64,000 bases of DNA from Gonium pectorale (lineage: Eukaryota; Chlorophyta; Chlorophyceae; Chlamydomonadales; Volvocaceae): assembly GCA_001584585.1 (NCBI GenBank), contig LSYV01000047.1:40273-104272 (forward strand), in the 5' to 3' direction. A program made the position numbers and the translations under genes. Positions 46,308-57,706 of this stretch are shown piece by piece; the first letter of the stretch is position 1, and each line of letters opens with the position of its first letter. The notes under the pieces were generated by a model, which saw nothing but the letters and a program-made list of their open reading frames with translations, ran no database searches and had not been told where the DNA came from.

Positions 46308-47639
46308 ATAGGACTGGGGCCCTCGGCGCTCGGCCTAGCGTAGCAGAAACCACAGCCCAAACCCTCCTAGCTGAGGGCTCTAGTGCGTACGTTGAGAGCG
46401 CTTTTGCTGTAAGCTGTGATTGGTGCCAGCACGGACAACTTACCAGATGGCAGCGCAGGGCCCAACATGCTCCTACGTGCGGGAGCAACTCAGTGAAAGG
46501 CGCAGTGCACCGCCCCCACTGACATAGGCCTTGGTCCGACCTCCGACGTCCGACGAGTGCAGTTGCTATGGCCCGTCGGAGCCCTGCTCCCAAACAGCTC
46601 CTGAAGCCTCCCGGCAATGCTGTCGAAGACAAAGTCCAGCCGCACAAAGGCGGCAGCTGCGAGGTGCCCCGCATCACCCGGGATCATTTCCCCGCCTCCA
46701 TGCCAGTAAGGCCAGCGCCATCAGCCGCTGCAGGGCATGAGCGACGGATCTCATTACGAAAGCGAATGATTTCCTGACAAAGCGAACTGGGTGGCGTCCT
46801 GACCGGGCCGCCTGGGTGTGTCCTGCCAGCTGATTTCCTGACTCGCATCTTGATCGCTGGGGACCAGTGGCCTGCCATCCAGGTCGCAGACTTTACTGCC
46901 ACCAGCCTGCGTGTCCAGGTGGCGCTGTAGAGGTCAGCAGCGCTCTGCCGCAGGCCGTGGCAGTGCCCCAGGGTTGCGGTCTGGGTAGTCTCTAGTCTGG
47001 GTTCCTGTTGGGTGGGGCCGGACGTCAAGGAGCAGCGCCAGCGCCTCGCCCGGCGCCTGTGCTCTCCAGCAGCAGCGACACTACTGACAATGACGAGTAC
47101 GGTGCCATCATGGGCTTCCGTGGGTACCGTCGCTTTGCAGCTGCTGTACGGGGCCCTCAAGGCCTTCCTGGGCCTCACCGCGATCCGGTGGAAGCCCTGG
47201 AGCAACAGGCGCTGTGGGAGCTCCGCGCCTCCCATCCAGTTTGCTCGTGGAAAGCCAATCCAATCCAATGCACTGACGGTGGTGGCCTTTGGGGCATTGG
47301 CGGAGGCGGCTATGGAGCTTCAGAAAGCCTTCAAGTTGTAGGGCGGGAAGCGGGATGTTCGCCTGCGGGCCACGCTCTCAGTCGCATGGTGCCCGCTGAG
47401 CTTGGTGGTTGGGTTCGGGGTGCGTGGACGTTTTGGTGGTGTTTGTTGCGGGGTTGTTCGTTCTGGCGTGTTTTGCGGTGCTGCGCCTCTGTTGGGGCCG
47501 GTGCCGTTTGTCGCTGTGTTCGGCGGTTTGCAGGGGAGGAAGGCGTCCGGGTTAACGGCTTTGCTAGGGAAGGGAGGTGTCTTGCTGCCCGTGCTCCTGG
47601 GGTCCATTTGGCCTGTTTCTCTCCTGTCCTGGCGTTCAT

Positions 47640-48070
47640 CTTATCATCTCATTACTTTTCGTCCCTCCGCCTTCCTGTTCTGTGGTCAAAGGTGCAGGGC
47701 TCCTTTTCCGCGTTTGTGCGCCGTCGGTGTTTGGCCTTGGTTGTGTACCCACCCGGGAAAGAAACGAAAGACAGGAAAGGCTAAAACGCCGGAGCCCCCT
47801 CTCCCCCAGCCCCAACCAAGAAAGGAAAGACAGGAAAGGCTTAAACGTGTGGTGCGCTGTAATCAGGGCAGGGTTTCGGTGCTTGCTAGAATAAAAACCA
47901 AAAGTGTCCGGCGGCGGGGCGCGCTGTCATAGGTGGGCTGTCCGGGAGGGCTACCTGTCCCTCCCGTTGTCTGCGCCCTTCGGCGGGGCTTATTGTCCGT
48001 CCCGGTGTCTGCGCCCTTTCTCTCCTCTCAGCCTGCTGTAACCGTTCCACAAGAAAATGCAGGGACGGAC
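47640..48070 (+). repeat. Dispersed repeat 4, longest copy
   Basis: Shares ordered blocks with the reverse complement of 62982-63215: CTTCCTGTTCTGTGGTC, GCCGTCGGTGTTTGG, GTGGTGC.CTGTA.T.AGGGC, TCCCTCCCG.TGTCTGCGCC, TTTCT.(G/T)CCTCTC..CCTG.TGTAACC. This copy carries an extra internal segment with its own short direct repeat (GAAAGACAGGAAAGGCT, twice, about 47765-47845). No coding capacity recognised. Confidence 0.65.
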
Positions 48071-49359
48071 TCTTATGCGGCAAGCGCTGCCCATGTGACA
48101 AACTTGACAACCCGGGATCCCGGTCGGCTTCTTGATATAAAACCTACTTGCAAGTGGTGGCTTGCTCGCTCTCTATCTTCCCCAAAACGGTACATAAACT
48201 TGTCGTGCATTATTTTGCCTATGAAGGCACGCCTGGTCCTTGGTAAAGGTATGGTGCGTGGCTAAGGGGTGCGAATTTAGGGGTGGTGCAATATACAATG
48301 TAACGGCGAAAGTACACGGGTGTTTCCCTAAGCGCAACTTGCGGCCTTCCGATGCAGCTGTACTGTACGAAAGGAGTTCTATTTCTTTATGGGGCCAAAG
48401 GGAGCTGTTTCCAATTGTTGCAGGAGAGGGACCGAGGGACCGATCCTACTACTTGTTAATGAGTACGGAAAAAGAGAATGTGCTACATCTGGGTGATTTG
48501 TACTCCCACACCAGCGGGAGGGCCCGTCTGCTCGTCTCCCTCGCCCGCCATGCCCTGCGCCCTGCTGGAGACATCACAAGCCCGGGTAGAGGCTGCCTTC
48601 CCGGTATTAATTTCCTTTTTTGTCAGCCTTCGCCCATGAAGTCGGCGAGCCACCTGAGTCAGCCCACCAGGGTGGGTATTCTCCAAACTCGTAACGCGGT
48701 CGTCAGTATTGGAGTGAGCTTGCTTGGTGTACAACATACACGTTGAGTAGCCGCCGCATTGAGCAATGTAACTTTGGTTGCAAACATAGCCTGCGTTCTA
48801 TCTGCCTGCTGGTGTGCTTGGAATGTAACCCTCGGGCTTTAAGACACCTAGACTCGAGAGACTCGCTCGAGCGTAGAGGCAGGCTGCTGCCAGGCAGCCC
48901 GGCCTTTGCACGTCACCATACATAGCCGCAACATTTGTCAACTCTACCCTGGCATCCACGGACTGCGTGGCTGATTGAGTATCGGCGGGCGGGGAGTGGA
49001 ACATACATCTAGCCGCTTCCACAGCAGCATGCTCATGCGCATGAAGCGGCAGGGCAGGTAGGTCAGACGGTATGTTAGAATGTTACTGCCCTTGAAATGT
49101 TGATACAAACTCACTGTGCAAGGAACTGAGTCGGGTCAGCAGGACTGCGAAAAGCACCCTGCCTGTGAGACTGTTGCACGTTTTAAGCCATCAACATAAA
49201 GGCGGGGTATCTGGGTACAGTCGTGCCTTCAATCGCGTAAAGGGCTCATGCTCGCACTAGGAACACCCGTACAGTTTCCGCGTGAGATGGTCTCCCTGTT
49301 CTGGTATGGAACTTACGTGCGTGTCATTTTGCACCGTCATAAAGCACATACAGCACGTT

Positions 49360-51506
49360 ATGGTAACTTGGCGGCGAGAGGTTAAGCTTGATGCGGCACC
49401 ACCGGGCGGTGGCGGTGGACTCTCCATGAGCGTCAGCTTTGCTGCAATGCATATTGCACGCGATAGCTGGCTGAAGCCGAGGCCTGAAGGTGGCATTTCC
49501 TCTGGTAAGCTACGAGTCGCTGCGCACTGCCCCAACATGGCTGGTCCGTGGTCCCTTACGTATGGATTTCTGCCGCAACGCCCTCCGCAGGCAGCGACGA
49601 CGGCTCCGACGCCGGGCCCCCCCCTTGGGCGCGCGCTCAGCGGATGCCCTCACAGAAGGCATCTCAGATGTATGAGCTGCAAGGAGACTCGTCAGAGCTG
49701 CTGCCCATGCCTAGCGCAACCGCACCGAGCTCCGATGAGGTGCAGCTCGCCCTCTGGCAGCGAGCTGGAAGCAACATCGAGCGCAACCAGACGACCCCTT
49801 GTGATGCAGAGGACCATGAGGTCGCAGCGGTGGCCGGCGCGGACATTTCGCTGGACGGGTCCGGAACGGTCACTTCAGATAGTACCCCTTCGGCACAGGG
49901 CAGCCGGACCTCGACGCCCGAACCTCCCGAGGATGAACGGGAGTCGCGGCTGGTGCTGCCTGCCCTCGAGTCCCTCATTGAGCTGCGCCGCCAGCGCCTC
50001 AGCCTCCAGCCCTCCGCATCGCTTCTCGTGCAGCAGCCGCATCGCCCTACAGATGCGGATTCCCGCCACGAAGCCCTCAGGCGGGGCTCCACAGTTGTTG
50101 GCATGGGGAGCAGCGCAGCCAGGGCGCCGCTCCGCCGCACCTTTTCCTCAATTTCCCCGAAGGCGCTCGCCGCTACCCGGAGCCAGCCGCCGCCCATCCC
50201 GTCAGTCGTCTCTGCGCCTCAGCCTCCTGACAGCAGCATCGCAGTGAGCCCGCGCGACATCAGCGGCTCTGCGGCACCGGTGCGGCCCTCCCCACCCGCC
50301 ACACGGCCCTTCAGCCAGTTCCCGGGACTGTTTCGGGCGACTCGCAGGTGGAATGGGCTGGGCGCCACGCCCTCCACCGCCTTGTTCGCTGAGGATGTGC
50401 CGTTTAGCGCAGCTGCCGACAGCGAATCTCCTGTGACCCAGCGTGGCAGCGGCGACGGCGGGGCCGACGCGCTTGTTCCGGCCCGCTCAGCGGGGTCCTT
50501 CACCGCCGGGCTCATCCACCCGTTCACCGCGCTGCAGCCGCGGGCGCCGGGATTGGCGCCGCAACCGCCTTTTACCATTGCTGGGGCACTGCCCGAGCAG
50601 ACTGCGAGGCCAGCCCTCGTGCTGTCCGGCTTGGTGGCGGGCCAGCTGGCGGATGCGGACCAAACGCCCGGGGCTGGCCGGGCCCTGTCGGGGCCCCTCT
50701 TTGGGCCGCTTCCGGCAACTCGCGTGATGCGCTTCTCGCCACGGCCAGGCCGCCGCGTCACCCAGCAGGAGGCCGCCGCCACGGACAACGGCACCTATGG
50801 CGCGGCGCCTGCCGATGGCGACTGCGACGGTGTTGAGTATGACTCCTACGGACTGCTGGGCTCGCAGGCGCTGCAGCGCGAGGCGCTGCAGCAGTGGCGC
50901 GATTGGCGCCGCCTGGCGGGCCCGCTGTCTGAGCAGACAAGCCGCCTGCCGCACGACAGCTACGCTTCTTCACAAGTCCGCAGCAGCATCGACCGCCTAC
51001 CGACTAGGACGGCTCTGCCTTCGCCGCCGCCGCCACCGGCTCGTGAGTCCCTGGGCGCTGGCGAGGTTCCGGGCATTGGGCCGCAGGCAATGCCCCTCTG
51101 GCTCAGCAGCGCCGCTCCGGCAGGCGGGCTCGGATCAGTGCCGCCGGGCAATGCCAATGGCGCTCTGCCCGGCGCTCGTGATGAACAAGACAGGCAGGCC
51201 AGCCCGGTACGGGCGCGCTGGTGTCCACCGCAGCCACCTGGGGCAGGCGGAAAAGGCGGCCTGACGGGTGGGCTGAGGGTCATGCGGCGGAGCAGCGTCA
51301 CGCACATTCGCGGTGGGGGCTTTGCCGGCGGCGTAACATCCATCAGCGGGAGCAAGTCCGCAACCCGCATGGGCGATGACAAGTGTGAGGTGCTGCAAGT
51401 GAGTGGGTGCCGCCACCTACACGCTGTGCGGGCTGCCGACATCGGCGCGCACGTCCTCGCTGACCCCCGCTGCATGCTGCTGCCACCGGCGGGCGCGGAC
51501 GCATAG
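49360..51506 (+). CDS. Tandem paralogue 2 of an unrecognised Pro/Ser/Ala-rich family
   Basis: Two exons: 49360-49504 and 49591-51506, phase-1 intron at the same place as in its paralogues, 686 residues. Exon 1 encodes MVTWRREVKL and SVSFAAMHIARDSWLKPRPE. Exon 2 begins GSDDGSDAGPPPWARAQRMP, then SQMYELQGDSSELLPMP, SSDEVQLALWQR, LVLPALESLIELRRQRLSLQ, FSQFPGLFRATRRWN, MRFSPRPGRRVTQQE, DNGTYGAAPADGD, GLLGSQALQREALQQWRDWR, EVPGIGPQAMPLWLSSAA and RRSSVTHIRGGGFAGGV, ending GADA. It combines the N-terminal half resembling paralogue 3 with the C-terminal block of paralogue 1, so it is the most complete member. No known domain, signal peptide or membrane helix is seen. Function unknown. Confidence 0.77.
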
Positions 51507-53910
51507 CCGTAACCCAGCGGTTTGCCCTGCGTGGGCTAAGCAGGGCGACTCTTGTACGACATCGGCTGGAGTTGGGGCATGTCTGCACGTGCGGCGGTCC
51601 GGGTGCTGTCCGCAAGCCTGCACGGCTGGACCTAGCTGCAGGTGCGTGGGGGACTAGGGCCCTGCGGCTGTTAGGGCAGTGGCGTCGATCATGATTCCAG
51701 GGAGGAGTTTTCATCAATTATTACCTAAGAGAGGAATGTCGATACCTTGTAGTTATTTTCCACATGCGCAGGAAGGCATGTTAATCCTTAGAGGTCTGTA
51801 AGAACTTGATCGGTGCATCGCCCATAGATGCTCAGCTGTCCTGCGTTTTAGGTTCTGGTGAAGCCGTGCCTAATGATGCAGAAGAGCGTGGCTGCTGCAA
51901 TGCCGAGTGCCCCAAGTGGCTTCCTGTCCAGTTCCTGGCAGCATTTACTGTTGATGTCCGTCAATGGCCTGCGATTTGATACAAGATGTTCTCCTTGAGG
52001 GGACTTGCAATTCTACTCCTAAAAAAGACCAAGATGTTTCGCGTGTGGGCCAGGCACGGGTAATGTGGTGACGAGATTGAGCGTAGGGCGGGCCACGAAG
52101 GCATGGGCATGCTTAGAGCCGGGCGACAAGAGGGCTTGAATGTTGTGGGAGGACTCGGTCGACACTAGGCGCGCTTTGTGTTGACATTTCCCGACGTCAC
52201 GCCTTCCAAACAGTTCATGCTCCATGTACTGGTATGGTTTTTAAGCGGGCGGGCTACATCTGCGCTGGAATTTGGAGTGAGAGACTCCACGATTGATTGG
52301 AGGCATACGAGGGGTAACTGAGCGCTGATGGCACTCGAACGCCAATTTGGATTGCGTGGTGGTGCCCTCCCCCCAGCCAGGCTGCGCGTGTCTGTGCAGG
52401 GGCAGCCGAATTCAGGCTCGCACTCCTGGATCTGTCTGTTTAGTTCTTTGCTGGTTTTATTATATGCAGATGGTTCGAGCGAGCAATTTGTCGTATCATG
52501 CTTGTGAGGGTGTGCGCGGTATGGCGTAAATGCGTTTGCCCGGGTGCGACACCAATTACTGCTTCACCGGAGGGTGCTGCCTTTTTAGGCCCTGACATGC
52601 CTTTAATCCCAATTCTTGAGACGTGTGCTTAACTTCATCGGCCGTTGTCGTATGGCCTTGTGTGCTCTGCTTCGGGCTTAGTTGCTTGCGAGGGGCGGCT
52701 GACAGTACCAGTTTTACCGCTACCGGTACCGGTTGCGCCCGTTGCCCATTTTCGCCGTTACTGCACTGTTCAATGGACCCAACCGCGCTGGAGGCTACAT
52801 CGTCAATCGTGCGAACGTCGCCTTGCACCCGCTGCCTTTGGGCGTTAAGCAGTCGGCCGTGTATCAGGCTGCCCTGTGCCACTTGTGTTGCGCCATGTTG
52901 CCCATGTACTTCGGCGCCATTCAAGTTGCATTGCGCTGCATATTGTAGTTGGGTTTATGAGGGGGTTGTAGGCTTGTCCATGTCTTTGTTTTCTCTAGCT
53001 TTTGTTCCGTGCCGCGCCTTGTTAGCCTATTTAGGATTGGCGTTTCCTCATCCTAAATGTTTGCAGTTTCTCCACGATGTTGTCTTCCGCTGAGTCTCTG
53101 TGCTGGGTGCATGGGTAAGGTGATCCGTCATTGCTGTTGTAATGTTGAGCACTGCGAGGGCTCTTGAACCGGTTCTCCCCCCTAGCTTCAAGTGAGGCAT
53201 GCCGTTCCTCACGCCCCGGACCGGACATGGTACATTTAGCTGAACTCACGGGCCGTAGCAACTTCGTGACGTGAACTGTGCGGGTTGCTAGGGGCCTGGC
53301 GCAATGTAGAATGCCCCAGCGGGCTGCCTGTCCCAGGAGTACAACGCCGGGCATGTTCTGGCTACAGGAGCTTGGGGGACATTAAGGCTGCAATATTCGC
53401 ATCGAGACCGGGAACCCTCACAGGGAGGCTAGTCAATGGCTGCATGACTGCATGGCGAGGTGCCGCTCACGCCATCGTCCCGAGTGCTGGAGTGCACCAC
53501 CCGCACACAACGGACCTGAACGATCTGAGTATGAGCGGTACGGCAGCCGTTACAAGGCTGGTGTTACACAGCGGGTTGAAGGGAATGCTATAGGTTAGTC
53601 ACAGCCATATGCCGGTGCGGGCATTTGGGGTGTAGCAGCGGCTGGCGGCACTCACCATTACAACACCACCTGCATATGGATTTGCGTGGGCGCGTAGTCG
53701 TCTGCGCCTGCAGGAGGCCTCATACCAAGCAAGGGCTGGCATGTGATTGTTACTAAAGACACGAAACCCAAGACGGAAACAGGCACGACCGTACTGCGGT
53801 TTCGCCCGCAGTCGGCTCTGGCAGCCGTGTACTGCAGACGGTGAGCATGGGCGTGTGCTAATCCTTTCAGACCACGGAATTTGGAATTGTGTTTAGTAGC
53901 GCTTGCGAAA
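51507..53910. other. Intergenic, no gene supported
   Basis: 2.4 kb between paralogues 2 and 3. An open frame at 52733-52948 (PIFAVTALFNGPNRAGGYIV and beyond) looks somewhat protein-like but has no start context or recognisable domain. No strong repeat seen. Confidence 0.45.
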
Positions 53911-56339
53911 ATGATTCCTTGGAGGCGTCAGGTCACGGTAGAGGAGGCGCCAGATGCAGGGCAGTCGATGGCTAGGAGCTTTGCTGCAATGCACTGCGCT
54001 AGAGACAGCTGGATGAAGCGGCGGCCGCACGGAGGAGGGTTCTCGTCAGGTACCTGAATGGCTCTCCGAGACCGATTAACTGTCCTCCATCTTCCGTTTG
54101 GTGCCATGCAAATATGATCCGGAAATATCTTTTCGCAGGAAGCGAAGACGTGTCCGACAGCGACGATGAGCGGCTCGCGATACCGCCCTGGGAGGGCGTG
54201 CAGCCTCACCGGGTATCTCAGATATATGAGCTTCCTTCTGACGCTTCAGAGCTGCTGCCCCTGCCCGACCCGGTGGCGCCGAGCTCGAACGAGGTGCAGC
54301 TCGCCCTCTGGCAACGAACCGTGGGCTTTGGGCGCAGTCAGACAGCTTCCTATGAGCTCGAGGACGATCCAGTGGCGGCAGTGACCGGCGGGGAGGACCA
54401 ACTGACTTGCTCAGGAGCGGCAAACCCGCAGCCCGAGGTACCGGAGGTTCAACGGGAGTCGCGACTGGTGTTGCCCGCACTCGAGTCCCTCATTGAGCTG
54501 CGCCGCCAGCGCCTCAGCCGCCAGCCATCCACATCGCAGCCGCAGCGCCCACAAGAAGCTGCCACGGAGCCGGACGCTGCACCCCGGGGCGTGGCGGCCC
54601 AGGGCTCCGGCGCCGGGGCTGCTCGACCTCCCCTTCGCCGCACATTCTCGACGGTCTCAACGAAGTCCGTCGCCGCACTCCGGAGTCAGCAGCAGCCCAT
54701 CCCGTCTGCCAGCTCGGCGCCACAACAGCCGGGCACCCCAGGCGATATAGGCAGCTCCACAACGCTGGTGCGGCCCTCTCCACCCGGCACACGGCCCTTC
54801 CATCAATTCCCGGGATTGTTTCGGGGCAGCCGAAAATGGAACGCTGCCGTTTCCGCTGCTGCAGGGATCACGGCCACCGATGATCGCTCCGATACGGCTG
54901 GCAGTGGAGCGACGCAGCCAGGCGATGGCGAGGCCGACGTCTCCATGCCCATGCGTTCCGCCCAGTCCTTCACCTCCGGCTTCAACCCGCGGCTGGCCGT
55001 GGTCCATTCGCAGCAGCAGTCGTCGCTCCCCGCGGCGACCTCGGACGGGGTCACTGAATCCGCTGCCAGTCTGCCGCGCGCGGAGGGGCCAACGCTGCTG
55101 CGCTTCTCCCCGTGGCCGCTCCGCCGCGCCCCGCAGCAGCAGCAGCAAGAGGCAATCACGGACAGCGGCGCGTACGGGGGCGCCACCGGGGACGGCAGCA
55201 TCGGACCCATCGGCGACTCCGACCCCGACGGACTGCTGGGCTCTCAGGCGCAGCAGCGCGAGGCGCTACAGCAGTGGCGAGAGTGGCGCCGCCTGGCGGG
55301 CCCGCTGTCCTCAGAGCAGATAGACAGGGTGCACCGCGAGAGCGACAGCACCTCCGGAGCTCCCCAAGGCGGCGTGTCCCCGCCGCAGCGCTGCGAGCCA
55401 CATGCGGCCATCGACTCCCCAGGCATCGGACCGCAGGCGATGCCTCTGTGGCTCAGTAGCGCTTCCCCGGCGCGGGTCCCGCCGGGCGATGAGCCCCGGA
55501 GCCCCGGGTTTGGCGGCCGGGGCGCCCGAGCGCCCCCTGCCCGGACCCCGTCGTTCCTCGCCCGGGGCTCGGGCCTCGTCTCCCGCCCCAACAGCTTGAT
55601 GGGCCGCATGCAGACCATGTCGTGCGGCCAGCTGGTGATGCCCTCCGAGGTGGAGGAGCAGCTGCTGTCGGCAGCGGGCGCATCGGCAGCGGCTGCCTCC
55701 GCTGCTGCGGCTGCGGCTGCGGCTTTCGCAGTGACCCCAGGCGGTGGCGACGTGGGGGCTGCGCCCGGCGCCAGCGGCATGGACACTCTACTGGGCGTGC
55801 CTCCGGGCAGGGCTCGTGCGCTCATGGGCCGGACACCCGGCGCCTCCAGCTCTGCCGACGGCCGTCTGGCACTCGGATGGCAGCCTGGGATGTTCGGCCA
55901 GGCATCCGCGCCGCCGGCGGCCGGGCCGTCGCGCATGGGGCCGCCGTCAACAGCATCAACACCCTCGCAGCCGCAGGCCCCGATGCTGCTACAGTCGGCG
56001 CTGCTGCGTCAGGGCAACCGGCCCATGCGCCCCACGGGTCGCGCCTCGATGGAGGCGCCGCCCAAGCCGCAGCAGGTGGCCGGCACCGCCACACCGGGCC
56101 GCGCGTCTCTGGATGCTCCGCGCCCGGCTGCCGGCCGCTTCTCGCTGGAGGCTCGGCCATCGGCTGCGGGGCAGCAGGCAGTGGAGATGCCGGAGCCGCG
56201 CCAATCAGCAGCGGGGCCCGGCCAGCAGGGTCCGGGGCCGGGAGCGGGATCGGGGCTGCTGGTGACCAACTCGTTCCGCCAGAGGCGGTTTGAAACCTTC
56301 AGCATTCCAGAGACTCCTCAGGGCCTGCTGCCTTGCTGA
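53911..56339 (+). CDS. Tandem paralogue 3, with a divergent repeat-bearing C-terminus
   Basis: Two exons: 53911-54049 and 54139-56339, phase-1 intron conserved, 779 residues. Exon 1 encodes MIPWRRQVTVEEAPDAG and SMARSFAAMHCARDSWMKRR. Exon 2 begins GSEDVSDSDDERLAIPPWEG and has SQIYELPSDASELLPLP, SSNEVQLALWQR, LVLPALESLIELRRQRLSRQ, FHQFPGLFRGSRKWN, LRFSPWPLRRAPQQQ, GLLGSQAQQREALQQWREWR and PGIGPQAMPLWLSSASPA. After that it departs from its paralogues: no VTHIRGGGFAGGV block. Instead there is an Ala-rich run, then three spaced copies of a GR(A/F)S(M/L)(E/D)A motif (GRASMEAPP, GRASLDAPR, GRFSLEARP) and an end RQRRFETFSIPETPQG. Function unknown. The Ser-rich GR.S motifs resemble basophilic kinase sites, which is inference only. 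Confidence 0.77.
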
Positions 56340-56508
56340 ACCGGTGAGCCGGGGGCGTACGATGGCCGCCGCACCATAACGGTTTGGACAGTTGTAGACG
56401 AGAAGTTGGTGAACATTGAAGGGTGACGTATTGGTTCTCCTGTAGTCTACGACGGGCTGGGGGCGCCGAAGAGCCAGGCAAGAACAGCGGGGGAGACGGA
56501 CTGCGCAA

Positions 56509-56920
56509 TACCGTAGCGTTACGCTTGATTCGCGACACCGGGTTTGTAATATTCACGGATCCGGTCGCAGGGGTAAATGATGTATGGGGCGGCGTGTCGG
56601 CCGTCACGAACCCTGTACGGGCTATCATCATCAAGCGCGCTTCATGTTCCCAGGAAAGGGGACTTGCGCTGCAGGCACGCTCATGAAGCTCCATCGTGCG
56701 GGAATTATTGTTGATGGGAATGGATTTGATAGCATTGTGCGTGGATTGGTTGTGGCGTTTCAGCTGGTAGGTGCGGCCATCAGAATCCGTTAGCAAGGGA
56801 GAATGCTGGCTGCAGTCCTGAGACCGCTTTCATGAACCCCGGTGTTGCTTGGTGTATAGAAAATTACGTTTTTGGGGCCTCACGAATCCGGTGTCGCGAA
56901 TCGAGCGAAACGCTACGGTA
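56509..56920. mobile_element. MITE with ~40-bp terminal inverted repeats and TA flanks
   Basis: The left end, TACCGTAGCGTTACGCTTGA then TTCGCGACACCGGGTTTGTA, matches the reverse complement of the right end in 35 of 40 positions. If TA is the duplicated target, the element is 56511-56918 (408 bp) starting CCGTAGCG and ending CGCTACGG. Size, long inverted ends, TA flank and lack of coding capacity fit a non-autonomous Tc1/mariner-type element. Confidence 0.7.
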
Positions 56921-57588
56921 CCGTCACGTATCACATGTTCACGTGGGCCGCCAGTACTCGTCTTTGACATTTGTCGGTAGGGGCTCCTGTTGCTTTATGC
57001 AAAGCTGGTTGTGTAACGCTGGTGAGGCACGATCGGCGTACCTGGGTTCATGATTGGATGCAGGGGGCGGCAGCGCAACTAACTGACGGACAAACTTGGG
57101 GCTGACACCTCTGCATGCCGCCGATGTGTGACCGGTGCCGGGTTCCCTGACTACCGGTATGGCCAGGTTTCGTTATAGTACCCGACAGGGCCGCGGATTG
57201 CAGTAATTTGTGATATGGACCCCTGCTGTTTGTAGTTGGTGGTTGTATGAGATATCTTTCGCGTGACTCTCTTGCTATGATCGAGCTCCGGTGTATGCCT
57301 TGTTGTTGGCGCCTTCTATTCCTCCGTGTCCGTAAAAATATCAGCTGCGGGCAGGGGTTGTCCATGGTAGCTCGCTGGCATGAGATGAGGGCGTGGACGT
57401 GGCCCTCCATATGTGGATGGCCAGCCTCTAGATAAGCGATCACTGAAGAGCAATATGCTTGCGGTTCTCTTCCCTTAGCCATTAGGGTACGCGCACGTGC
57501 AAGGACTTCCTGCGCGGACGGTGCGGCAGCCGAGCGCCCCGTGCCCCGTGGACTAAGCTCACTTCCGGCGCCTGCAGTGCTTGATTTC

Positions 57589-57706
57589 ATCTGGCGATTG
57601 AAGCGGCGACCATGGGCGCGGAGCATTACTGTTGCCCGCAGCTCGCAATCTGGCGATTGAAGGGGCGACCATGGGCGCGGAGCATTACTGTTGCCCGCAG
57701 CTCGCA
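57589..57706. repeat. Two-copy 59-bp tandem duplication
   Basis: ATCTGGCGATTGAA(G)CGG..., through GGAGCATTACTGTTGCCCGC to AGCTCGCA, occurs twice head-to-tail with a 59-bp period and essentially one substitution (AAGCGGCG versus AAGGGGCG). Confidence 0.85.

Larger units (their letters stand above)
42887..49359. other. Long repeat-bearing intergenic region, no gene supported
   Basis: 6.5 kb between paralogues 1 and 2. Repeats occur at 45249-45297, 45877-45965, 45975-46055, 47640-48070 and 48523-48552, and a hairpin at 46276-46307. A 16-bp direct repeat (TTTACGGCTTTGTATG) occurs near 44290 and 44406. A minus-strand stretch near 46690-46560 (AAAFVRLDFVFDSIAGRLQE) looks protein-like but could not be joined to a gene. 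Confidence 0.45.

Noticed and set aside
47008..47784. 258-codon plus-strand open frame
   Set aside because: Its second half is dispersed repeat 4 sequence and its composition is Cys/Trp/Gly-rich without a domain; no splice or start context.
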